DNA of 64,000 nt from Bacteroidales bacterium (GTDB lineage Bacteria > Bacteroidota > Bacteroidia > Bacteroidales > UBA932), in assembly GCA_015060385.1 (NCBI GenBank), contig SUYO01000004.1:1-64000 (forward strand). Reading direction: 5' to 3'. Positions 1 through 9,245 of the stretch are shown here, in pieces. Each line of letters begins with the position of its first letter. Positions within the stretch are counted from its first letter, which is position 1. A model generated the notes under the pieces. That model worked only from the letters and a program-made list of their open reading frames with translations. It was not told the DNA's origin and made no database searches. The position numbers were made by a program, and so were the translations under genes.

Positions 1-209
1 GCTGCGAGAGCCTCTGCATCAGCAACGAACTTAGCGATCTTGTGAGCCCTCTGACGGAGGTTCTCAGCAAGCACCTTCTTTGCAGAAGGAGTAGCCATGA
101 TAGCGTAGCCCTGTGGGATAAGGTAGTTGACAGCGTATCCTGTCTTTACATTGACGATATCGTCCGCGTGGCCAAGGTTAGCCACATCTTTCTTAAGAAT
201 AATCTCCAT
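1..209 (-). CDS. rplI: 50S ribosomal protein bL9 (N-terminal part)
   Basis: First 69 codons of bL9, a large-subunit protein that binds 23S rRNA near the L1 stalk. The start reads [13 protein letters not shown], the family's typical N-terminus, followed by the [20 protein letters not shown] segment. The gene runs off the left edge of the window, so its C-terminal domain is not visible. It is the third gene of rpsF-rpsR-rplI, 16 bp after the rpsR stop, an order common in bacteria. Transcription is presumably from the rpsF promoter. Confidence 0.96.
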   Translation of the reverse strand, partial: MEIILKKDVANLGHADDIVNVKTGYAVNYLIPQGYAIMATPSAKKVLAENLRQRAHKIAKFVADAEALA

Positions 210-225
210 ATTGCTGTCCTCCTTA

Positions 226-492
226 TTATTTCAAAAGGTCTGTTACGTATGGGAGAAGTGCAAGATGTCTTGCTCTCTTCACTGCCTGAGCCACCTTTCT
301 CTGGAACTTGAGTGAAGTACCTGTGAGACGACGAGGAAGGATCTTACCCTGCTCGTTGAGGAATCTCTTGAGGAACTCAGCGTCCTTGTAATCAACATAC
401 TTGATACCTGCCTTCTTGAAACGGCAGTACTTCTTCTTTCTAACCTCTACTGTAGGAGGGTTGAGATAACGGATTTCATTGTTCTGTGCCAT
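226..492 (-). CDS. rpsR: 30S ribosomal protein bS18
   Basis: 88-residue bS18, which sits on the platform of the small subunit beside bS6. The sequence has the expected [19 protein letters not shown] segment and the C-terminal [27 protein letters not shown] helix region. Length is normal for the family. It lies 17 bp downstream of rpsF and 16 bp upstream of rplI on the same strand. bS6 and bS18 bind as a heterodimer, so their adjacency is functional; the complex may also act on the rpsF leader. Confidence 0.98.
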   Translation of the reverse strand: MAQNNEIRYLNPPTVEVRKKKYCRFKKAGIKYVDYKDAEFLKRFLNEQGKILPRRLTGTSLKFQRKVAQAVKRARHLALLPYVTDLLK

Positions 493-509
493 AATTCTTG
501 TCCTCCTGA

Positions 510-845
510 TTATTTGTTTCTGTTAGCTCTTCTTCTCTCAGCATAAGCAACTGCGTGCTTGTCCATAGCGAAAGTGAGGAATCTCATGATTCTCTCGTCG
601 CGACGATACTGAGTCTCGAGTCTTGCGATGAGCGAAGGCTCAGCCTTGAACTCGATAAGATAATAGAATCCTGTAGTCTTCTTCTGGATAGGGTAAGCGA
701 GCTGCTTAAGTCCCCAGTCCTCTTCGTACACAATCTCTGCACCACGCTCCTTGAGGTAGTTGGTGTACTTTGCGACCGCTTCCTTCATCTGAGCATCAGA
801 CAAAACGGGAGTTGCAATGAAAACGGTTTCGTACTGTTTAAGCAT
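510..845 (-). CDS. rpsF: 30S ribosomal protein bS6
   Basis: 111-residue bS6, first gene of the operon with rpsR and rplI. It begins [17 protein letters not shown] and contains the family's [25 protein letters not shown] strand-turn region (here [15 protein letters not shown]) and [15 protein letters not shown]. The length is typical. A strong promoter and a short structured 5' leader lie directly upstream (880-947). The C-terminus ends in a basic RRRANRNK tail. Confidence 0.98.
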   Translation of the reverse strand: MLKQYETVFIATPVLSDAQMKEAVAKYTNYLKERGAEIVYEEDWGLKQLAYPIQKKTTGFYYLIEFKAEPSLIARLETQYRRDERIMRFLTFAMDKHAVAYAERRRANRNK

Positions 846-879
846 TTTGTTTGTAATTTATTGTTTTATAATAATTTGC

Positions 880-914
880 GCCCACCTTGACGGACTCAAT
901 CCACCAAAATGGGC
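880..914 (-). promoter_or_regulatory. Candidate bS6:bS18 autoregulatory leader hairpin
   Basis: On the minus strand the rpsF 5' region folds as GCCCA (914-910) paired with TGGGC (884-880). The enclosed loop/stem contains a GGA and a CCG trinucleotide (TGGATTGAGTCCG). A hairpin with CCG and GGA elements is the published type of binding motif for the bS6:bS18 complex on its own mRNA. The match here is by eye only, and the leader start is inferred from the promoter at 917-947. Confidence 0.45.
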
Positions 915-916
915 TG

Positions 917-947
917 CAAATATAGGAATAATTATTTAATAATCAAA
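917..947 (-). promoter_or_regulatory. Promoter of rpsF-rpsR-rplI
   Basis: Minus-strand -33 element TTTG (947-944), a 19-bp spacer and -7 element TATATTTG (924-917) match the Bacteroidetes housekeeping consensus exactly. Transcription should begin near 911, at the foot of the leader hairpin. The preceding gene's stop codon at 961 is only 13 bp upstream of the -33 element. Confidence 0.85.
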
Positions 948-960
948 CTATTTAAGCGAT

Positions 961-2118
961 TCATCTTCCGAAACTCCATCCCAATCCAAGCATGAGATGC
1001 TCAGGACTGTAAAGTCCGCGGAACATATAGCCGGTATGCAGGAAAAGATTATCCGTCAGCCAGGTCTTGAGGGCGATAAGAAGATAATGCCCACCCTGGT
1101 CTTTGATCTTGTACATGACCTTGTATCCGGCACCGATGTTCAGGGAAAATATCGGCATGACAAACTCCGCCCTCACGGAAAGGCCGGCCGAGACCTGGGT
1201 ACTCCGCGGAGGTTTTCCGGCATAGGCGACCCCATCCCTGACTTCAAGGATATAATTCCCGTGATTCGCAGAACCGTCATACTGAAAGTCATATGAGATT
1301 CCGGCTCTGAACAGACGGTTGAACTGATACATCGGATTAAGATTGAAACCCGCAACCGCATAGGTACCGTCCAGATCCAGCCATTTATTGTCCCGGCTCA
1401 CCAGGACCTGTTTGGCGGTTCCGAAGATGACGACATCCAGGTCAAGGTTCTTCATGAATTTCCTTCCATCCTCATCCCTACGGACCGGACGTCTATCCGG
1501 AGGCAGGCGGTCAACACCGAAAACCCTTGTCGCACTGACTCTTGTCCCAAGACAGTTCAGACCGGCATTGGGAATCCTGACTGAACCGTTGGAAAAATGG
1601 AAGACATCTGCTCCCACAGAGAACGACCACTGCGGAACAGGCTTCCAGGTCAGCATAAGACCGGCATCTATGAATGCATTCACGGAAGTGGATGTCAGAT
1701 AATTGGTCTTCCAGCCGAATGAAGCGCCGAAATTCCATTCATAATCAAGGGAAAGACGGTTGCCGAACCGCGCAAGGCTGCCACCTTGAAACACATAAAG
1801 GGTCAGAGGTGAGCCCACCGCTTCATGACTGAAGAAAGTATACGGAGCCACACCGACACCTTGATAGGCAGACGGGTACATGTCTCCAAGGGTGCTTCCT
1901 TCAGGGAACATGAAGGAATACTGCAGATGGACGGAAGAGTTCATCCGGATCGGCTGACCGCTGGGATTATCGCCTCTGTAAAAATCCCAGAGCTGCTGGT
2001 TCCAGGCAGGACGCACCGATACCCCGGCCCGATGTACGACAGAAGACTTCTGCTGTGCATATGATGTCTGATGCAGCAGAAGTACAGCAATGCACAGCAG
2101 AAGTCTTTTGATATTCAT
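961..2118 (-). CDS. PagL-like lipid A deacylase / acyloxyacyl hydrolase family protein
   Basis: 385-residue protein with a signal peptide (MNIKRLLLCIAVLLLHQTSYAQ), probably an outer-membrane beta-barrel. PagL enzymes remove the 3-O-acyl chain of lipid A and use a His-x-Ser pair; here HFSNGS gives His174 and Ser176 in the expected HxSN context. Classical PagL is under 200 residues, so the second half (about 215-385, rich in alternating barrel-like strands ending in GLGWSFGR) is an extra portion common in Bacteroidales relatives. It is the last gene of a leftward operon, 12 bp after pepD. Activity on lipid A is inferred from the motif. Confidence 0.75.
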   Translation of the reverse strand: MNIKRLLLCIAVLLLHQTSYAQQKSSVVHRAGVSVRPAWNQQLWDFYRGDNPSGQPIRMNSSVHLQYSFMFPEGSTLGDMYPSAYQGVGVAPYTFFSHEAVGSPLTLYVFQGGSLARFGNRLSLDYEWNFGASFGWKTNYLTSTSVNAFIDAGLMLTWKPVPQWSFSVGADVFHFSNGSVRIPNAGLNCLGTRVSATRVFGVDRLPPDRRPVRRDEDGRKFMKNLDLDVVIFGTAKQVLVSRDNKWLDLDGTYAVAGFNLNPMYQFNRLFRAGISYDFQYDGSANHGNYILEVRDGVAYAGKPPRSTQVSAGLSVRAEFVMPIFSLNIGAGYKVMYKIKDQGGHYLLIALKTWLTDNLFLHTGYMFRGLYSPEHLMLGLGWSFGR

Positions 2119-2130
2119 CGATGAAAATTA

Positions 2131-3615
2131 CTATTTCATAGGAATGTTCGCGAGGACAGCCTTGAGGAATTCCCAGCACTTGGCTACAGAAGGGATGTTC
2201 GCACGCTCGTCAGGTGAATGAGGGCTCATGAGGGTAGGACCACATGAAACCATGTCCCAATGAGGGTAAGCTCCGCTGAGGATACCGCACTCGAGACCGG
2301 CATGAATCGCCATAACTGCAGGCTCCTTGCCATAAAGGTCGCTGTAGACCTTCTTCATGGTAGCGAGGATAGCAGAGTCAGGGTTTGGAGCCCATCCCGA
2401 ATATCCTCCCGCAAAAGATGTCCCGATACCTGCGAGAGAGAAGACAGCCTCGAACTTCTGTGCAAGCGCAGCTTTAGCTGTATCCACAGAGCTCCTCATC
2501 AGGGTCTTCACAGAGAACTCGCCTCCTTCGATCTTCACCATCGCAAGGTTGTTGGATGTCTCTACGAGACCTGCCATCTCGCTGCTCATGCGCTCGACGC
2601 CGTCAGGGCAGGCGATGATGGCGCGGATGAAACGTACCGCATCAGCCTCAGGTACATACTTGCACTCGTCGCCTCCGTAGCAGCACTCGCCTTCAGCACA
2701 TTCATACGGCTTGAAGATGAACTCTGCATCAGGATCGGTTCCTGCATACTCAGCCTTGATCTCTGCAGACACGCGGGCGAACACTGCCTTTGCAGCCTCA
2801 ACCTTGTCTACAGGCACATAAACCGTAGCGAAAGCCTCACGAGGGATAGCATTTCTCAAGGTACCACCCTCAAGGTCAAGAAGCTTCACGTCAGCCTCAG
2901 TCATAAGGGCGTAAAGTACGCGTGCTGCGACCTTGTTCGCATTTCCCCTGTACAGGATGATGTCCATTCCCGAGTGTCCTCCCTTGAAGCCCTTGACGGC
3001 AAGAGACCAGCACTCCCAGCTCTTGTCATAGTCTGCAGGCACATATGAAGCTGTCGCAGAAGCGTCAAGTCCGCCTGCACAGCCTACATAAAGCTCACCT
3101 TCTGTCTCAGAATCGAGGTTGATGAGGATGTCTCCCTGGAGAAGCCCCGGCTTGAGAGCATTTGCTCCCGTCATTCCTGTCTCCTCGTCAACTGTCACAA
3201 GAAGTTCTATCGGGCCATGCTTGAGGTCTGAAGATTCGAGTACAGCCATACCCATGGCTACTCCGAGCCCGTTGTCTGCGCCGAGGGTGGTACCCTTTGC
3301 CTTCACCCACTCGCCGTCGATCCATGTCTGGATAGGATCCTTCTCGAAATCATGGACTGTGTCATTGTTCTTCTGTGGCACCATATCGATATGGCCCTGA
3401 AGGATCACACCTTTCATGTCTTCACATCCCGGAGTCGCAGGTTTGCGGATGATGATGTTTCCGATCTCATCCTTGATGGTCTCCAGACCATGCTCCTTTC
3501 CCCAGTTGTACATGTATTCGACAGCAAGCTCCTCATGCTTGGATGGACGAGGGATCTGCGTCAACGCATAAAAATTCTTCCACACGATCTGTGGATCAAG
3601 TTCCTTGATTGTCAT
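2131..3615 (-). CDS. pepD: Aminoacyl-histidine dipeptidase (cytosol non-specific dipeptidase)
   Basis: 494-residue M20-family metallopeptidase that hydrolyses dipeptides in the cytoplasm. Visible di-zinc site motifs are GHIDMV (His75, Asp77), LGADNGLG (Asp114), VDEETGMTGA (Glu144 catalytic base and Glu145 ligand), INLDSE (Asp168) and a late HAGLECG histidine. There is no signal peptide and the length matches PepD. It lies 23 bp downstream of the DUF4831 gene and 12 bp upstream of the PagL-like gene in a leftward operon. Confidence 0.95.
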   Translation of the reverse strand: MTIKELDPQIVWKNFYALTQIPRPSKHEELAVEYMYNWGKEHGLETIKDEIGNIIIRKPATPGCEDMKGVILQGHIDMVPQKNNDTVHDFEKDPIQTWIDGEWVKAKGTTLGADNGLGVAMGMAVLESSDLKHGPIELLVTVDEETGMTGANALKPGLLQGDILINLDSETEGELYVGCAGGLDASATASYVPADYDKSWECWSLAVKGFKGGHSGMDIILYRGNANKVAARVLYALMTEADVKLLDLEGGTLRNAIPREAFATVYVPVDKVEAAKAVFARVSAEIKAEYAGTDPDAEFIFKPYECAEGECCYGGDECKYVPEADAVRFIRAIIACPDGVERMSSEMAGLVETSNNLAMVKIEGGEFSVKTLMRSSVDTAKAALAQKFEAVFSLAGIGTSFAGGYSGWAPNPDSAILATMKKVYSDLYGKEPAVMAIHAGLECGILSGAYPHWDMVSCGPTLMSPHSPDERANIPSVAKCWEFLKAVLANIPMK

Positions 3616-3638
3616 GATTGTTCTATATCTTTAAAAGT

Positions 3639-4703
3639 TTATTTCAAAATTGCTGTCACCGGCATGGATGCGAGCACTCCAAGCTGATATACAGGCACGC
3701 GGCTCTGAATAAGAAGTTCCGAACCATCCTTTATCTTCACTGTACAGACAGCCGGAATCAGGTAGTTCACCTTCTGAAGCTTTGCCGCCTTCTTCGCTGC
3801 CTTAGGGTCCTCCGGTTCGATGACAGCGACAGTCTGAGGTACAATTTCCATCACCACCGGTTTTCCTGACAAGTTGTCAGAAGGAACCGGGCCTGCAGTT
3901 TCGGAAATCCTGAAGGCAACATACATCTGACTTTCCCTGTCAGCAGAAGGCACGACATCGAAGGTAGCCTTCTGGGTCTGAAAGTCAGAGTAGCCTACAA
4001 ACAGTGACATATACTCATTCTCAAGACGCGTAAGTTCATTGACGGCAGCCTCCATCGCCTCTCCGCTATAAGTCGCATCCGTGTCTCCGGTAACAATCTG
4101 AAGTCTTTGTTCACGAAGCCTTATGATCGTCTGGGCTGCTTCGGCGGCCTTCTGCTCAAGAGTCTTCTCGACCACCATGTTCTGCTGTACAGAAACTTTG
4201 CTGAACTGAGATTCCCTCCTATCGTTCCTATACAATGTGGTAGCCTCTGACCTTAGATTCGAAGAGACTCCCTTGTCTGAGAAATCAGCCTCTCCAGCCA
4301 CAGGGAACCGCCAGTTCTGAGGCAGTCCGTATCCGCCGTCAGAAAGCGAGATCAGACCCGCAGTAGTGAGTTTGAGGAAAGACAGGTCGGCATCCTCCGC
4401 AGTCAAGGCAAGTGAGTATCTTCTGGCAAGATCCGCCTCCACCACAGGAGTCAGGCTCACCTGAGTTATCTGCCATACGGTCTCGTCCTTCTGCCTTGCC
4501 TTGATACCGAGATACTTCTCTGCATAGCGGGCATAAGGACCTGCATAAAAATTCTCCTGCACGGCTTCAACATCAAGAACCAGAGTAGTAGAAGGCAGCG
4601 AATATGTCACATAGCCCTCAGGATCTGATGACTTCTGCGCCGATGCAATGAACGGCATGGCGGCAAGAGCCAGCATCATGAATGTTCTAAAAACACTTTT
4701 CAT
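3639..4703 (-). CDS. DUF4831 family exported protein
   Basis: 354-residue protein with a cleavable signal peptide (MKSVFRTFMMLALAAMPFIASAQ), so exported. The mature N-terminus (VTYSLPSTTLVLDVEAVQENFYAGPYARYAEKYLGI) fits the DUF4831 family found in Bacteroidetes, whose function is unknown. The middle (about 190-235) is helical and charged, suggesting a short coiled coil. Its place between an acyltransferase and a dipeptidase in one operon hints at an envelope role, but this is only context. Confidence 0.75.
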   Translation of the reverse strand: MKSVFRTFMMLALAAMPFIASAQKSSDPEGYVTYSLPSTTLVLDVEAVQENFYAGPYARYAEKYLGIKARQKDETVWQITQVSLTPVVEADLARRYSLALTAEDADLSFLKLTTAGLISLSDGGYGLPQNWRFPVAGEADFSDKGVSSNLRSEATTLYRNDRRESQFSKVSVQQNMVVEKTLEQKAAEAAQTIIRLREQRLQIVTGDTDATYSGEAMEAAVNELTRLENEYMSLFVGYSDFQTQKATFDVVPSADRESQMYVAFRISETAGPVPSDNLSGKPVVMEIVPQTVAVIEPEDPKAAKKAAKLQKVNYLIPAVCTVKIKDGSELLIQSRVPVYQLGVLASMPVTAILK

Positions 4704-4715
4704 ATCTTTCTGATT

Positions 4716-5627
4716 TTACTGTTTCCATCTGTTATGGGACCACAGCCAGTTGTGCGGCGTTTCCCTTATCTCCTCTTCAAGGAGGTCATAATACCTTCGC
4801 ATGATATCCTCAGGTGTAGTAAGCGAGGCATCGCGACATATCGGGATGAAGGTCATCTCATATCTTCCCCTCCTTATCCGTCTCATCTTCAGGTACATGA
4901 CCGAGTGAGACAACTTGCAGGCAACTCCCACGCTTCCCATCATCGCAGCTGTCTCCTGACTCATGAAGACCCCGATCGGATGCTTTCCCGCTCCTTTGTA
5001 AGGGGCCTGATCCGTCGGATATATGTACATCCTCCTTTCATCTCTATGCTTGAGCGAATAACGCAGTATGTTATGCGACTCCACCTCACATTCGGTACCT
5101 ACATCCTCGAGCGGAGCAATCCTGTTCAAGGCAAACACTCTGTCAGAAACAGCATTGGACATTTTCTTATACACGACAGATATCGCCGATTCAGGCACCG
5201 TAATCATGGTGCCGTCCTCTGACCTGTATCCCAGCAAGCCTCCCAGAATCTCCCAATTGCCGCAATGCGTACTCAGAACAGTCATGCTTGGTGTGCTTTC
5301 GTAAAGTTCGGACACCTCCGCCGCGTTCTTCACGGTAACTATGCCGTTGCGGCGAAGCCTCGGGTAGCTGCATCCTCCGAACCAGATCGTCTCAGCTACA
5401 ATCTCGCCAAAGTGACGGTAGAAATCCTTGTATATCTTCTTCAGTTCCTTATACTTCTTGTCAGGGAAAGAACGGGACAGATTGATCCACACCACTCCCG
5501 ACCTGTATTTGAACACATCTCTTGCGAACCACGCAAGAACGTCACCCATGAAATAATGGAATTTCAAGGGCAATTTCGAAAACATGACGATCAGGCCTCT
5601 GATCAGATATACGCACAAATTCTTCAT
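4716..5627 (-). CDS. Lysophospholipid/lipid A acyltransferase (LpxL/HtrB-type)
   Basis: 303-residue membrane-associated acyltransferase. An N-terminal hydrophobic stretch is followed by the HX4E catalytic motif HCGNWE (His121, Glu126), as in lipid A late acyltransferases. The C-terminal half carries a conserved DQAPYKGAG-type region and ends PHNWLWSHNRWK, also typical. The start at 5627 (MKNLCVYL) is preferred: the open frame extends upstream to a TTG at 5702, but that lies inside the promoter -7 element. First gene of a leftward operon ending with a PagL-like lipid A deacylase, so two lipid A modifying steps may be co-expressed. Confidence 0.85.
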   Translation of the reverse strand: MKNLCVYLIRGLIVMFSKLPLKFHYFMGDVLAWFARDVFKYRSGVVWINLSRSFPDKKYKELKKIYKDFYRHFGEIVAETIWFGGCSYPRLRRNGIVTVKNAAEVSELYESTPSMTVLSTHCGNWEILGGLLGYRSEDGTMITVPESAISVVYKKMSNAVSDRVFALNRIAPLEDVGTECEVESHNILRYSLKHRDERRMYIYPTDQAPYKGAGKHPIGVFMSQETAAMMGSVGVACKLSHSVMYLKMRRIRRGRYEMTFIPICRDASLTTPEDIMRRYYDLLEEEIRETPHNWLWSHNRWKQ

Positions 5628-5698
5628 TATCAATATCATACAACCAACGCACCAAGCTCGGCTCCACAACAGGAACCGTGACACGGACATGGAGAAAA

Positions 5699-5707
5699 GC
5701 AAATATA
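5699..5707 (-). promoter_or_regulatory. Promoter (-7) of the acyltransferase operon
   Basis: Minus-strand TATATTTGC at 5707-5699 is a consensus -7 element about 72 bp upstream of the chosen start. No clear TTTG lies at the ideal -33 distance. It is divergent from the peptide-transporter promoter at 5734-5763. Confidence 0.7.
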
Positions 5708-5733
5708 CCGTTTTTTCAGATGAATTCCGATAT

Positions 5734-5763
5734 TTTGCCTGTAAATTAATTTTACTATCTTTG
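5734..5763 (+). promoter_or_regulatory. Promoter of the POT transporter pair
   Basis: TTTG at 5734-5737, an 18-bp spacer and TATCTTTG at 5756-5763 match the Bacteroidetes promoter. The start codon is at 5818, leaving a leader of about 48 nt. Confidence 0.75.
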
Positions 5764-5817
5764 TCCGGATATACTAATGCAGACGCTATAACAATTATAA
5801 ATTAAAACAATAACGAC

Positions 5818-7482
5818 ATGTCATTTATCACTAACCTCTGGACAAACAACCGTCCGATGGCGATTCTGATCGCAATCTTGATAGTGGTGATACCTTTCAT
5901 GGTATTCTACATCAGAAAAGCACGCAAGGAACACCCTAAGGGACTGATTGCCGCTGCCTTGAGCAACATGGGAGAGCGTTTCGGCTACTATATCATGAAT
6001 GCCGTGCTCCTGCTCTTCATCTGTTCGAAATTCGGTATCAGCGACAGCGCAGCCGGATGGATCTATTCAGTATTCTATTTTCTGATATATGTCCTCAGCC
6101 TTCCTGGCGGAATCATCGCTGACCGCACACAGAACTACAAGGCAACCATCATCTCAGGTCTTCTTGTAATGGCTGCCGGATACGGAATCCTTTCGATCCC
6201 TGTATTTGCCGAAACTACCGGCGTATCATGGGTACTTGTACTTACATGCATAGCCCTGTTCATCATCGCCTTCGGTAACGGACTCTTCAAAGGCAACCTT
6301 CAGGCTCTCGTCGGACAGATGTACGACAACTTCGAGGCTGAGGCTGCAAAGGAAGGTCCTGAGGCTCTTGCAAAAGCAAAGGACAAGCGTGACTCAGGAT
6401 TCCAGATCTTCTACGTATTCATCAACATCGGTGGTGTGATTGCTCCATTCATCGCACCTCTCCTCAGAAGCTTCTGGCTCAAGATCCACGACCTTGCATA
6501 CAACTCGGACCTCCCTCGTCTGTGCCATATGTTCATCAAGGACCAGAACTCCATGGCAGCCACTGACGCAGAGAATCTCACAAAACTCGCTGCAGAAGTC
6601 GGTCACTCAGGAGTCGTTGACGCGACATTCTGCAACAGCTATCTCGAGATCTTCAATACAGGTGTGCACTTCTCGTTCATCGCTTCAGTAGTGGCGATGC
6701 TCACATCACTCGTCATCTTCATTGCAATCAAGAAGAAGCTTCCTAATCCTGTAAAGAAGGAGAAGGCTGCAGTAGCAGATTATACACCTGAGGAAAGGGC
6801 TGCAAACGCAAAGGAAATCAAGCAGAGGCTTTACGCTCTCTTTGCTGTTCTCGGAGTTGCAGTATTCTTCTGGTTCTCATTCCATCAGAACGGTCAGTCA
6901 CTCTCGATCTTCGCACGTGACTTCGTGACGACAGCTTCGATTCCGCCTGAAATCTGGCAGTGCATCAACCCTCTCTTCGTGATCATACTTACTCCTGTGA
7001 TCATGTGGGTGTTCGGCGCTCTCGCAGGCAAGGGCAAGGAAGTTTCCACTCCACGCAAGATTGCTCTCGGTATGTTCATCGCAGCATGTTCATACATCCT
7101 CCTCATGGTAGTCGCAATGATTCAGGGATACCCTTCAGGCGACGAGTTCAGAGGTCTCAGCGATGCAGTGAAGATGGGAATGAAATCAAGCCCGATGGTG
7201 CTTATCGCAACCTATTTCTTCCTCACCGTTGCGGAGCTGTTCATTTCTCCGCTCGGTCTCTCATTCGTATCGAAGATTGCTCCACGCCATCTCCAGGGTA
7301 TATGTCAGGGACTCTGGCTTACAGCTACAGCTATCGGAAACCTGTTCATCGCTCTTGGAGTGACAATGCTCAACACCTTCCCTCAGCAGTGGATGTGCTG
7401 GGCCGTGTTCGCAGGATTCTGCCTCATATCCATGGGTGTGATGCTCGGAATGGTGAAGTGGCTTGAAAGAGTTGCAAAATAA
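5818..7482 (+). CDS. POT-family proton-dependent oligopeptide transporter (copy 1)
   Basis: 554-residue inner-membrane protein of the POT/PTR branch of the major facilitator superfamily, importing di- and tripeptides with protons. It shows the signature MGERFGYYIMNAVLLLF early on, 12 or more hydrophobic segments, a DNFEAEAAKEG soluble stretch and a long central insert near residues 215-270. A second member of the same family follows 19 bp downstream. Substrate is inferred from the family only. Confidence 0.88.
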   Translation: MSFITNLWTNNRPMAILIAILIVVIPFMVFYIRKARKEHPKGLIAAALSNMGERFGYYIMNAVLLLFICSKFGISDSAAGWIYSVFYFLIYVLSLPGGIIADRTQNYKATIISGLLVMAAGYGILSIPVFAETTGVSWVLVLTCIALFIIAFGNGLFKGNLQALVGQMYDNFEAEAAKEGPEALAKAKDKRDSGFQIFYVFINIGGVIAPFIAPLLRSFWLKIHDLAYNSDLPRLCHMFIKDQNSMAATDAENLTKLAAEVGHSGVVDATFCNSYLEIFNTGVHFSFIASVVAMLTSLVIFIAIKKKLPNPVKKEKAAVADYTPEERAANAKEIKQRLYALFAVLGVAVFFWFSFHQNGQSLSIFARDFVTTASIPPEIWQCINPLFVIILTPVIMWVFGALAGKGKEVSTPRKIALGMFIAACSYILLMVVAMIQGYPSGDEFRGLSDAVKMGMKSSPMVLIATYFFLTVAELFISPLGLSFVSKIAPRHLQGICQGLWLTATAIGNLFIALGVTMLNTFPQQWMCWAVFAGFCLISMGVMLGMVKWLERVAK

Positions 7483-7501
7483 CAATCAAAACTCATAGAT
7501 A

Positions 7502-9169
7502 ATGTTCAAAGGTCAACCAAAAGGACTCTTTGCCCTTGCGCTCGCCAACACTGGTGAGCGCTTCGGCTATTACACGATGCTGGCCATCTTCCTCCTGTTC
7601 ATTCAGGCGAAGTTCGGCTTCAGCGCAGCTGCAGCAACGCAGATTTATGGAATTTTCCTCGCAGGTGTCTATTTCATGCCTTTCTTCGGCGGCATCCTTG
7701 CTGACAAGATCGGTTATGGAAAGTGCGTGACCATCGGTATCGGTGTCATGTTCCTCGGATATCTCTGCCTTGCGATTCCTACCGCCGCTGACATTACCGG
7801 CAAGATAATGATGTTCGGTGCGCTTACCCTCATCGCAATCGGCACAGGTCTCTTCAAAGGCAACCTCCAGGTGATGGTAGGTAACCTCTACGACGACCCT
7901 AAGTATTCATCCAGACGTGACGCTGCATTCAGCCTCTTCTACATGGCCATCAACGTAGGTTCGATGTTCGCTCCTTCAATGGCTAAGGCCATGACCAACT
8001 GGTCACTCAGCAAGTACGACCTGGTATACAATGCAAACGTTCCTGCACTCGCACATCAGATGATGGACGGATCAATCACTCCTGAGAACCTCGCAAACCT
8101 CCAGGGCATCGCTGCAACAATGCCGGGAGCAGCAGGCATGGACATGGCAGCATTCGCGCCATACTACATCGAGAGACTTTCCACAGCATACAACGGCGGA
8201 TTCGCCGTGGCATGTGTTTCACTTATCCTCTCGGTGCTCATCTACTACGGATGCCGCAACTGGTTCAAGCATGCTGACGTGAACGCAAAGCAGGCGAAGG
8301 CTGCCAACCCTGCCGCAGAGGTTGAGCTCACACCGGCACAGACAAAGAGCCGTATCGGAGCCCTCGTCTTCGTGTTTGCCGTAGTGATCTTCTTCTGGAT
8401 GGCATTCCACCAGAACGGTGCGACAATGACCCTCTTTGCGCGTGACTATACGGCAAGCAGCACCACAGGCATACTCAGGATCGGATTCAACATCTGGTGT
8501 CTCGCCCTCATCGCACTTTCTGTCTATACACTCTTCGGAGCGTTCCAGTCAGAGACAAACAAGGGCAAGTTCACAAACGGAGCAATCACGGTAGCTCTCT
8601 GGGCGCTTGCTGCAGTACTCTACCTTAGAATGGACGGCACTGTGAACATCCAGCCTTCTGACTTCCAGCAGTTCAATCCGTTCTATGTGGTAGCGCTCAC
8701 ACCGGTAGCTCTTGCCATCTTCGGTGCCCTCGCAAAGAAGGGAAAGGAGCCCTCTGCTCCTCGTAAGATCGGCCTCGGAATGCTTGTGGCAGCAGCAGGA
8801 TTCCTTATCCTCACGCTCGGTTCATTCGGACTTGCATCTCCAAAGGAGCTCGGCGGAACAGTAAGCCCTGACCTGGTATCACCTACATGGCTCATATCTA
8901 CATACCTTGTACTCACATTCGCAGAGCTTCTGCTCTCGCCTATGGGTATCTCCTTCGTTTCGAAGGTAGCACCTCCTAAGTACAAGGGTATGATGATGGG
9001 AGGATGGTTCGCAGCCACAGCCATCGGAAACTACCTTGTAACAGTTCCAGGCCTCCTCTGGATGAAGATTCCTCTCTGGTCGATCTGGGTTGTGCTCATC
9101 ACCATCTGCGTCCTTGCAGGTATCTTCATGTTTGCGAACATGAAGCGTATTGAATCTGCAACCGAGTAA
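7502..9169 (+). CDS. POT-family proton-dependent oligopeptide transporter (copy 2)
   Basis: 555-residue paralogue of the gene before it, with the same TGERFGYYTMLAIFLLF signature, GLFKGNLQ region and FWMAFHQNG motif. The two share their whole layout, so they arose by tandem duplication, but the central insert and many loops differ, suggesting different peptide preferences. It is cotranscribed with copy 1 and followed by a clear terminator hairpin (9194-9221). Confidence 0.88.
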   Translation: MFKGQPKGLFALALANTGERFGYYTMLAIFLLFIQAKFGFSAAAATQIYGIFLAGVYFMPFFGGILADKIGYGKCVTIGIGVMFLGYLCLAIPTAADITGKIMMFGALTLIAIGTGLFKGNLQVMVGNLYDDPKYSSRRDAAFSLFYMAINVGSMFAPSMAKAMTNWSLSKYDLVYNANVPALAHQMMDGSITPENLANLQGIAATMPGAAGMDMAAFAPYYIERLSTAYNGGFAVACVSLILSVLIYYGCRNWFKHADVNAKQAKAANPAAEVELTPAQTKSRIGALVFVFAVVIFFWMAFHQNGATMTLFARDYTASSTTGILRIGFNIWCLALIALSVYTLFGAFQSETNKGKFTNGAITVALWALAAVLYLRMDGTVNIQPSDFQQFNPFYVVALTPVALAIFGALAKKGKEPSAPRKIGLGMLVAAAGFLILTLGSFGLASPKELGGTVSPDLVSPTWLISTYLVLTFAELLLSPMGISFVSKVAPPKYKGMMMGGWFAATAIGNYLVTVPGLLWMKIPLWSIWVVLITICVLAGIFMFANMKRIESATE

Positions 9170-9193
9170 AGAACAGCAGGACATAGATATTTT

Positions 9194-9227
9194 GACCGGC
9201 AACACTGATGTGCTGCCGGTCATTTTT
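9194..9227 (+). terminator. Terminator of the POT transporter operon
   Basis: GACCGGCA (9194-9201) pairs with TGCCGGTC (9214-9221) with an inner CAC/GTG extension, followed by ATTTTTATT. The T-rich run merges into the next promoter's -7 element at 9230. Confidence 0.85.
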
Positions 9228-9229
9228 AT

Positions 9230-9237
9230 TATATTTG
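9230..9237 (+). promoter_or_regulatory. Promoter (-7) of the TIGR02757 gene
   Basis: TATATTTG ends 8 bp before the ATG at 9246, so the transcript would have a leader of only a few bases or none. It sits directly on the end of the preceding terminator. Confidence 0.7.
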
Positions 9238-9245
9238 CACTTATT

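Noticed and set aside
5628..5702. Longer N-terminus for the acyltransferase
   Set aside because: The upstream TTG lies in the -7 element of the promoter, so it would not be transcribed.
9150..9245. Upstream extension of the TIGR02757 protein
   Set aside because: It would run through the terminator hairpin and the promoter of the gene.
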